Shown: one piece after another, positions 58,591 to 64,000 of the stretch
Layout of the letters: each line of letters starts with the position of its first letter
How positions within the stretch are numbered: position 1 is the stretch's first letter
Assembly: GCF_026210795.1 (NCBI RefSeq)
Contig: NC_089433.1
Location: 5,233,001-5,297,000, forward strand
Source: Rhizophagus irregularis
Lineage: Eukaryota; Glomeromycota; Glomeromycetes; Glomerales; Glomeraceae
DNA: 64,000 nt
Direction: 5' to 3'
Program-made: the position numbers and the translations under genes
Notes under the pieces: model-generated
Seen by the model: only the letters and a program-made list of their open reading frames with translations
Told to the model about the DNA's origin: nothing
The model's database searches: none

Positions 58591-60050
58591 ATAATCTCCA
58601 CTTTGGCCAAATGAAATCAACTTCATTTATTAATTAAAAGTTGTTCAGGCATGTTGAAACCACTTGAATATTAATTTTCATGAATATAGGTATAGTGCTT
58701 AGAGAAAATTGCATTTCTTGATGATATTAACTTTCTTTTATGTTTTTTAATTTAGAGCGTAATATTTCCACTTTAGACAAATGAAATCAACTTTATTTAT
58801 TAATTGAAAGTTGTTCAGGCAGGTTGAAACCATTTGAATATTAATTTTCATGAATGTAGATGTAGTGCTTAGAGAAAATTGCATTTTTCTTGATGATATT
58901 AACTCTCTTTTTTGTGTTTTAATTTAGAGCGTAATATTTCCACTCTAGACAAATGAAATCAACTTTATTTATTAATTGAAAGTTGTTCAGGCAGGTTGAA
59001 ACAACTTGAGCATTAATTTTCATGAATGTAGGTGTAGTGCTTAGAGAAAATTGCATTTTTCTTGATGATATTAACTCTCTTTTCTGTTTTTTAATTTAGA
59101 GCATAATATTTCCACTTTAGGCAAATGAAATCAACTTTATTTATTAATTGAAAGTTGTTCAGGCAGGTTGAAACCACTTGAATATTAATTTTCATGAATG
59201 TAGGCGTAGTGCTCAGAGAAAATTGCATTTTTCTTGATGATATTAACTCTCTTTTTTGTGTTTTAATTTAGAGCGTAATATTTCCACTTTGGGCAAATGA
59301 AATCAACTTTATTTATTAATTGAAAGTTGTTCAGGCAGGTTGAAACTACTTGAATATTAATTTTCATGAATGTAGGTGTAGTGCTTAGAGAAAATTGCAT
59401 TTTTCTTGATGATATTAACTCTCTTTTCTGTTTTTTTAATTTAGAGCGTAATATTTCCACTTTAGACAAATGAAATCAACTTTATTTATTAATTGAAAGT
59501 TGTTCAGGCAGGTTAAAACAACTTGAATATTAATTTTCATGAATGTAGGTGTAGTGCTCAGAGAAAATTGCATTTTTCTTGATGATATTAACTCTCTTTT
59601 CTGTTTTTTTAATTTAGAGCGTAATATTTCCACTTTAGACAAATGAAATCAACTTTATTTATTAATTGAAAGTTGTTCAGGCAGGTTAAAACAACTTGAA
59701 TATTAATTTTCATGAATGTAGGTGTAGTGCTTAGAGAAAATTGCATTTTTCTTGATGATATTAACTCTCTTTTCTGTTTTTTTAATTTAGAGCGTAATAT
59801 TTCCACTTTAGACAAATGAAATCAACTTTATTTATTAAATGAAAGTTGTTCAGGCAGGTTGAAACCACTTGAATATTAATTTTCATGAATGTAGGTGTAG
59901 TGCTCAGAGAAAATTGCATTTTTCTTGATGATATTAACTCTCTTTTCTGTTTTTTAATTTAGAGCGTAATATTTCCACTTTGGGCAAATGAAATCAACTT
60001 TATTAAAGTTGTTCAGGCAAGTTGAAACTACTTGAATATTAGTTTTCATA
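58590..60050. repeat. 173-bp tandem satellite, about nine copies
   Basis: The landmark CCACTTTAGACAAATGAAA recurs near 58598, 58768, 58940, 59112, 59284, 59457, 59630, 59803 and 59975, a period of 170-173 bp. Central copies 6-8 are almost identical; the first copy is the most divergent and the last is cut short after about 70 bp. That gradient is typical of unequal crossing-over. Identical 68-codon minus-strand frames inside the units are by-products. Confidence 0.95.
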
Positions 60051-61011
60051 AGATTTCATTTTTTTGTAGCTGTATTAACTTTAGAACACTTATTATAGCT
60101 TATGTCATTATTTTAAATTATAAATATTAATTTATATTATTGGCTAATTATAATCACATGATACTATTTGATTTAATAATTTAATAAAATATTATTATTT
60201 AAAATTAAATTCATATAAATGCAACTAATATTAATAATTATAATTTAAGCAGTAAATTCATTGACCAATTCTTGTAAATTCTATGCTCAAATTATGTAAT
60301 TTCTTTGATCAAATCAATATAAATTCAGTATAAATTATGGTCAATCATACACATGGTGCATTTTTGTGATATGGAATTGTGCATTTTCCTATATCCTTAT
60401 ATATAGTTTGGATACATTATTTTTAAGAAAAAATTGTATAAATCTTATTAAAACATGATTTTTTATAGGGTCTAATTATAATAAAATTTTATTATTCAGT
60501 AACAATTCAATTTATTTATATCAAAAAATTTTTTTAATTATAAATGTTATATTTGGGGGACGAAGTCCCCCAGCAAATCGCATATTCTAGTTATTACCTA
60601 TAAAGTATGACCCAAATATATAAAATCTCAAAATTTTAAGAGTAAAAATGCTGGATATAATTTTAAACATTATACGACTATCAAAAATATGAAAAAAAAA
60701 TTGCAACTAAAAATAAATTATCAAATTGATGCTGATCATGTAACACAAAATAATTCCATATCGTGGCATATCGTACTTTAACATTTTAAAGCATCAATGT
60801 GAAAATTTTGATATTTCGAAATGAAAATTTTATTAATAATTTATAATTTAACATTTTTATATTAAATAATAAAATTTTATATAATCGGTCCCGGTCCGGA
60901 CCGGTCCTCAAATCTCAGACCGAAGACCGTGAAGACTGGTCCCAAGACCGATACAGGACCGGTCTTTGCTGGGACCGATCCAACCCTATTTAAAATGGAT
61001 TTAATTTATAA
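60051..61011. other. AT-rich region with GC-rich islands
   Basis: A perfect hairpin GGGGGAC-GAA-GTCCCCC lies at 60555-60571. At about 60885-60985 there is an island of GGTCCCGGTCCGGACCGGTC and related GACCG motifs, probably a dispersed repeat. No gene. Confidence 0.6.
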
Positions 61012-61540
61012 TATCTGGTGATCAAAACAATAATTAGACTTTAGGGGCTTGGCGGCTTGCATATTCCAATTTGAAAATAAAAACCAGTTAATGATAGGCT
61101 GATGATAACAACTTGCATATGATCTAGTTTATATTATGTGGTTAAGTCAATAACTTTAGAAGCTTTGGCGGATTGCTGTTTTCTTTTTGTAAAAACCAGT
61201 CAACGGTAAGGCCGTTACCCGTTAAGATGTTGATTGGTTTAGTATATAATATCTGGTGACCAAAACAATAATTAGACTTTAGGGGTTGGCATTCAAATTT
61301 GGAAATAAAAGCCAGTTAATGATAAGGGTGATTATAACAACTTGCATATGATCTAGTTTATAATGTGTGGTTAAGTCAATAACTTTAGAGGCTTTGGCGG
61401 CTTGCTGTTTTCTCTTTGTAAAAAGCCGGACAACGGTAAGGCTGTTAAGATTCTGATTCTAATTAATATTCTGTTTGATTTAGTTTATAATATCTGGTGA
61501 TCAAAACAATAATTTATCTTATTAGGGCTTTAGGGGCTTG
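61012..61540. repeat. About 240-bp direct repeat, 2.2 copies
   Basis: Copies start at 61012, 61250 and 61491 with TATCTGGTGA(T/C)CAAAACAA. Each full copy also contains AACTTGCATATGATCTAGTT and GTGGTTAAGTCAATAACTTT. The third copy is cut short. Confidence 0.9.
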
Positions 61541-63029
61541 GAAATATGTTTTTTCATGTGAACACGTTCAATGTTTGAATTTTGAAACGTTCAAAATTTC
61601 AATATATTAAAGTTTGAGGATGATCTATTCGAGCGATTGTAGTATAAAAATAATGGTTATCCTTAATCAAATGAGTCATATGAAAATTTATTTAAAAACT
61701 TTATCGATGTGTCATATATGGTTTGGTTTGCAATGCCCGACTGATTTATCAATTGGAATATTCCCGCCAGTTTAGGATTATACTTTCATAATATTTGTTA
61801 CATCAAATGTGAAATTTTTCACACAAATAAGCCTTTTTCACGGATAAAATTTGTACAGCGTTTGTACCCGATCCAAATATTACAGTATTGATTGTTTCTA
61901 ATTTTGGCAATTGCATATATTTGTAGTACGAAAGTATATGTTCAAATATTTTATTTGAAGGTGCAATATACACTATTTATCGAAAGGTATAATGTAAGTA
62001 TTCTTGCAATTTGTTATATATATTTTCGGTACGAAAAAAAAAACAAAAAAAAAAGAGAATTAAAGGTTAAAAATATTTTAAAAATTATTACAAAAAATGA
62101 TTTTCTCATTTTATGGCAAATGGATTGATAAAAATTCTGATTATGGATACAAATCGGGGACATTGACCTTGTAAAAGGAGTAAGATAGGGATAAAAAATA
62201 ACCCTTTTTTTTTGTGTCATTATCAGATATTTGACGAATTCATGTACAGCCATATGAAAAAAAATGTATCTATCGTATGATTAATTTTACAAATTTTTAT
62301 GTTGTGAAATGCGGTAGTTGTTTTTTATAAACGTTCCGATACCGGGAAATTTTGCCACATTTAACAAGAAATAAAGCCACAGTTACAAAATTGTAATGTT
62401 TCTTTCAAGCGTAGATTTAATAAATTTTATATTTTTAAAAAGACATGAAAAAAAAAACGGTGGCTTAGTTGTGCCCCTGATGTTGGTACAACGCGGTTAC
62501 TAAAAAAAATCATAACCGATCAGCGGCTCATAGCCACGTTATTCTTTTTTTTAAAAAAAAACGTACTGTCAAATCCAATGGGCTGAAAAAAAATGTTTTT
62601 TTTGGGGGTTGTAATTTATTTTAACGAAAAAAAAAAATTCATAGAATATTTTAATTAATGTAAGAAGTTTCTGTCATTTTTTAATAAAAAAAAAAAATTT
62701 TTTCTCATTTAATATTTATTTCAGCCACATCATCTGCGTATCACAAACAAGTGTTTTTTTTGTTGATCGTTTACCTGTTTATGGGATCATGAAATATTTT
62801 TTGTTCAAATATAAAAGGAACCTGAGATCAGGGTATTTGTAAATTGTAATTCTATAAAAAAAATTCTTTCTTTTAATTAACTAGAAAGGGAGATTTAAAG
62901 AATACCAACGAATTATTTGTCCATTTTTACCCTTTTTTTGAACAAACTACAAAAATTGGGTTCTTTTTTTTTATTAATAACCTATCAAAAATTAAAAATT
63001 AATTTTAAAAATTTATGAGCCTATGAATA
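61541..63029. other. Intergenic region
   Basis: AT-rich with several T and A runs. The short frames at 61892-62253 show no motif. Nothing supported. Confidence 0.5.
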
Positions 63030-63528
63030 TCAATCAGGCTCGAAAACCAAGATGGCTGAAATGCAACAAATGTAACGATAGAAGATATCAGAAAATTTTT
63101 CGTGAATTATATCTTTTCTGACAAAATTGATATGATCGCGAGAACTCATTACGTATTGCACAAATATATTCTAATGCCGTGGATTTTCTTAAAACGGCCC
63201 AGATTTTATGGAAGAAAAATCATGAATCTCTAAAAGTTCTAATTCAAATTTATAAAATTTCGATCAAAGATTATATGGATTTTTGGATTACGCACGAAGA
63301 TTAATGATTCAATTTGGAATTAAGACCGAAATTGAAGTAACTAGTTGGGGACGCATTGTGAATATTATTACAAAAGTTTATAAAAAGAAACTTCGCGATG
63401 TAACAAAATCTGTGATGGAAGCAGTAATTCCAATTAAAAGACATTATAGAAAATTATTCAAACAAGAATTTTTATTGAGGCCCATAGTAGAGTCCATGGA
63501 AACTAATGGATTTATTAGGACCTTGTGA
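63030..63528 (+). pseudogene. Frameshifted gene relic of unknown family
   Basis: Three successive frames read like protein: MNINQARKPRWLKCNKCNDR, with a CxxC knuckle and a stop near 63120; then 'SLRIAQIYSNAVDFLKTAQI' to a stop after DFWITHED; then 'MDYARRLMIQFGIKTEIEVT' to GFIRTL and stop at 63526-63528. The frames abut or overlap without splice signals, so frameshifts are more likely than introns. It could be a remnant of a transposon protein or a kinase-like Cys-motif gene; not recognised. Confidence 0.4.
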
Positions 63529-64000
63529 CTAGTTCAAACGGTAATTATAATCTTGATCAAGATTTAATTGATTTATGGTGTATAATTGGGGGTATTATTT
63601 ATTTCAGCTAGGATCATAGTTATTTTGGGAATTTTTTTTTATTTTTTTTATTTTTTTATTTCTTAAATATCTTTTTTTTAAATATTTCTCCATTAAAAAT
63701 ATTTTAAATAGATTCTTAAAAAGTTTTTTAAATAAATTTTATAAATTTTTTAAATAAATTTCTTAAATATTTTTTTTATTTTTTAAATTATAATTATGAT
63801 CAAGATTTAATTGATTTATGGTGACCTTATGACCGATACGAACTTATAATAGCTAGTTATTTTGCAATTTTTTTTTTCAAAAAAAAAGAAAAAAAATAAG
63901 AAATAAAAGAAGGGAATTTTTTATTTTTTAAATATTTATATCTTATCAAAATTATAAAGTTCGCGACCATAATTAAACTCTGTTCAATAATGCCAGCCTC
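63529..64000. other. AT-rich right end
   Basis: A roughly 40-bp phrase, TGATCAAGATTTAATTGATT plus flanks, occurs twice (about 63550 and 63799). No gene. Confidence 0.5.

Noticed and set aside
59263..59815. Three identical 68-codon minus-strand frames
   Set aside because: They are repeated only because the 173-bp satellite is repeated; successive frames overlap and lack protein-like features.
1..64000. tRNA or rRNA genes
   Set aside because: I looked for B-box-like GGTTCGA and typical acceptor-stem pairs and found no convincing cloverleaf; GGTTGAAACC in the 173-bp satellite is only a weak resemblance.

Overview
The window looks like nuclear DNA of an arbuscular mycorrhizal fungus (Glomeromycotina, Rhizophagus-like). 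The base composition is very AT-rich, introns are short (about 60-110 bp) with GT..AG ends, intergenic space is long and repeat-filled, and there are several tyrosine-kinase-like (TKL) genes of the type expanded in these fungi (Cys motif, 'NWTSGN-DID-FIQ' linker, 'EWIPY' N-lobe, 'HRDLHSGN', 'YTSRLL' tail). Crinkler-like sequences fit the same group. The species is inferred, not proven.

Layout. 0-6.1 kb: non-coding, A/T tracts, a degenerate 30-bp-scale repeat array and palindromes. 6.1-6.7 kb: an intact secreted LPMO-like gene. 7-10.5 kb: relics (a 36-bp repeat that reads as a 12-residue repeat; the tail of an ABC transporter) and a small secreted-peptide candidate. 11.2-14.8 kb (-): a three-exon TRP-like cation channel, about 1153 aa. 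15-20.8 kb: low-complexity DNA, a decayed kinase fragment and a TA-flanked mariner-type MITE. 20.9-24.5 kb (-): a five-exon double kinase, about 1095 aa. 24.9-26.0 kb: a 1.1-kb element with long inverted ends. 28.1-30.2 kb: a six-exon mitochondrial AAA-type ATPase, 574 aa. 31.9-38.0 kb: a small multi-exon candidate followed by a ten-exon kinase locus in which one half-kinase exon has been tandemly multiplied; inverted and direct repeat copies lie on both sides. 42.9-46.5 kb (-): a Crinkler-like gene, a Crinkler pseudogene and an acidic-repeat protein. 49.1-51.9 kb: a complete TKL kinase with a tail made of eleven tiny phase-1 exons. 52.6-53.4 kb: a chimeric pseudogene made from pieces of the ATPase gene and of one kinase module from this same window. 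54.6-60 kb: 137-bp and 173-bp tandem repeats and decayed genes. 60-64 kb: repeats and a frameshifted gene relic.

Main result. The kinase locus at 32.8-38.0 kb encodes a string of nine kinase N-lobe modules ending in one C-lobe. Each module is one phase-0 exon that begins in the kinase hinge and then jumps back to the Cys/linker/N-lobe part. Only the last module has a canonical glycine loop and VALK lysine context next to a catalytic C-lobe; the others have eroded loops but keep the lysine. The minus-strand kinase at 21-24 kb contains the same kind of module with a different fusion point, so the rearrangement appears to have happened at least twice. Splice-site wear (a GC donor, a lost acceptor, an in-frame stop) suggests the array is changing quickly. 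All exon joins were worked out by hand from splice motifs and reading frame; RNA data would be needed to confirm them.
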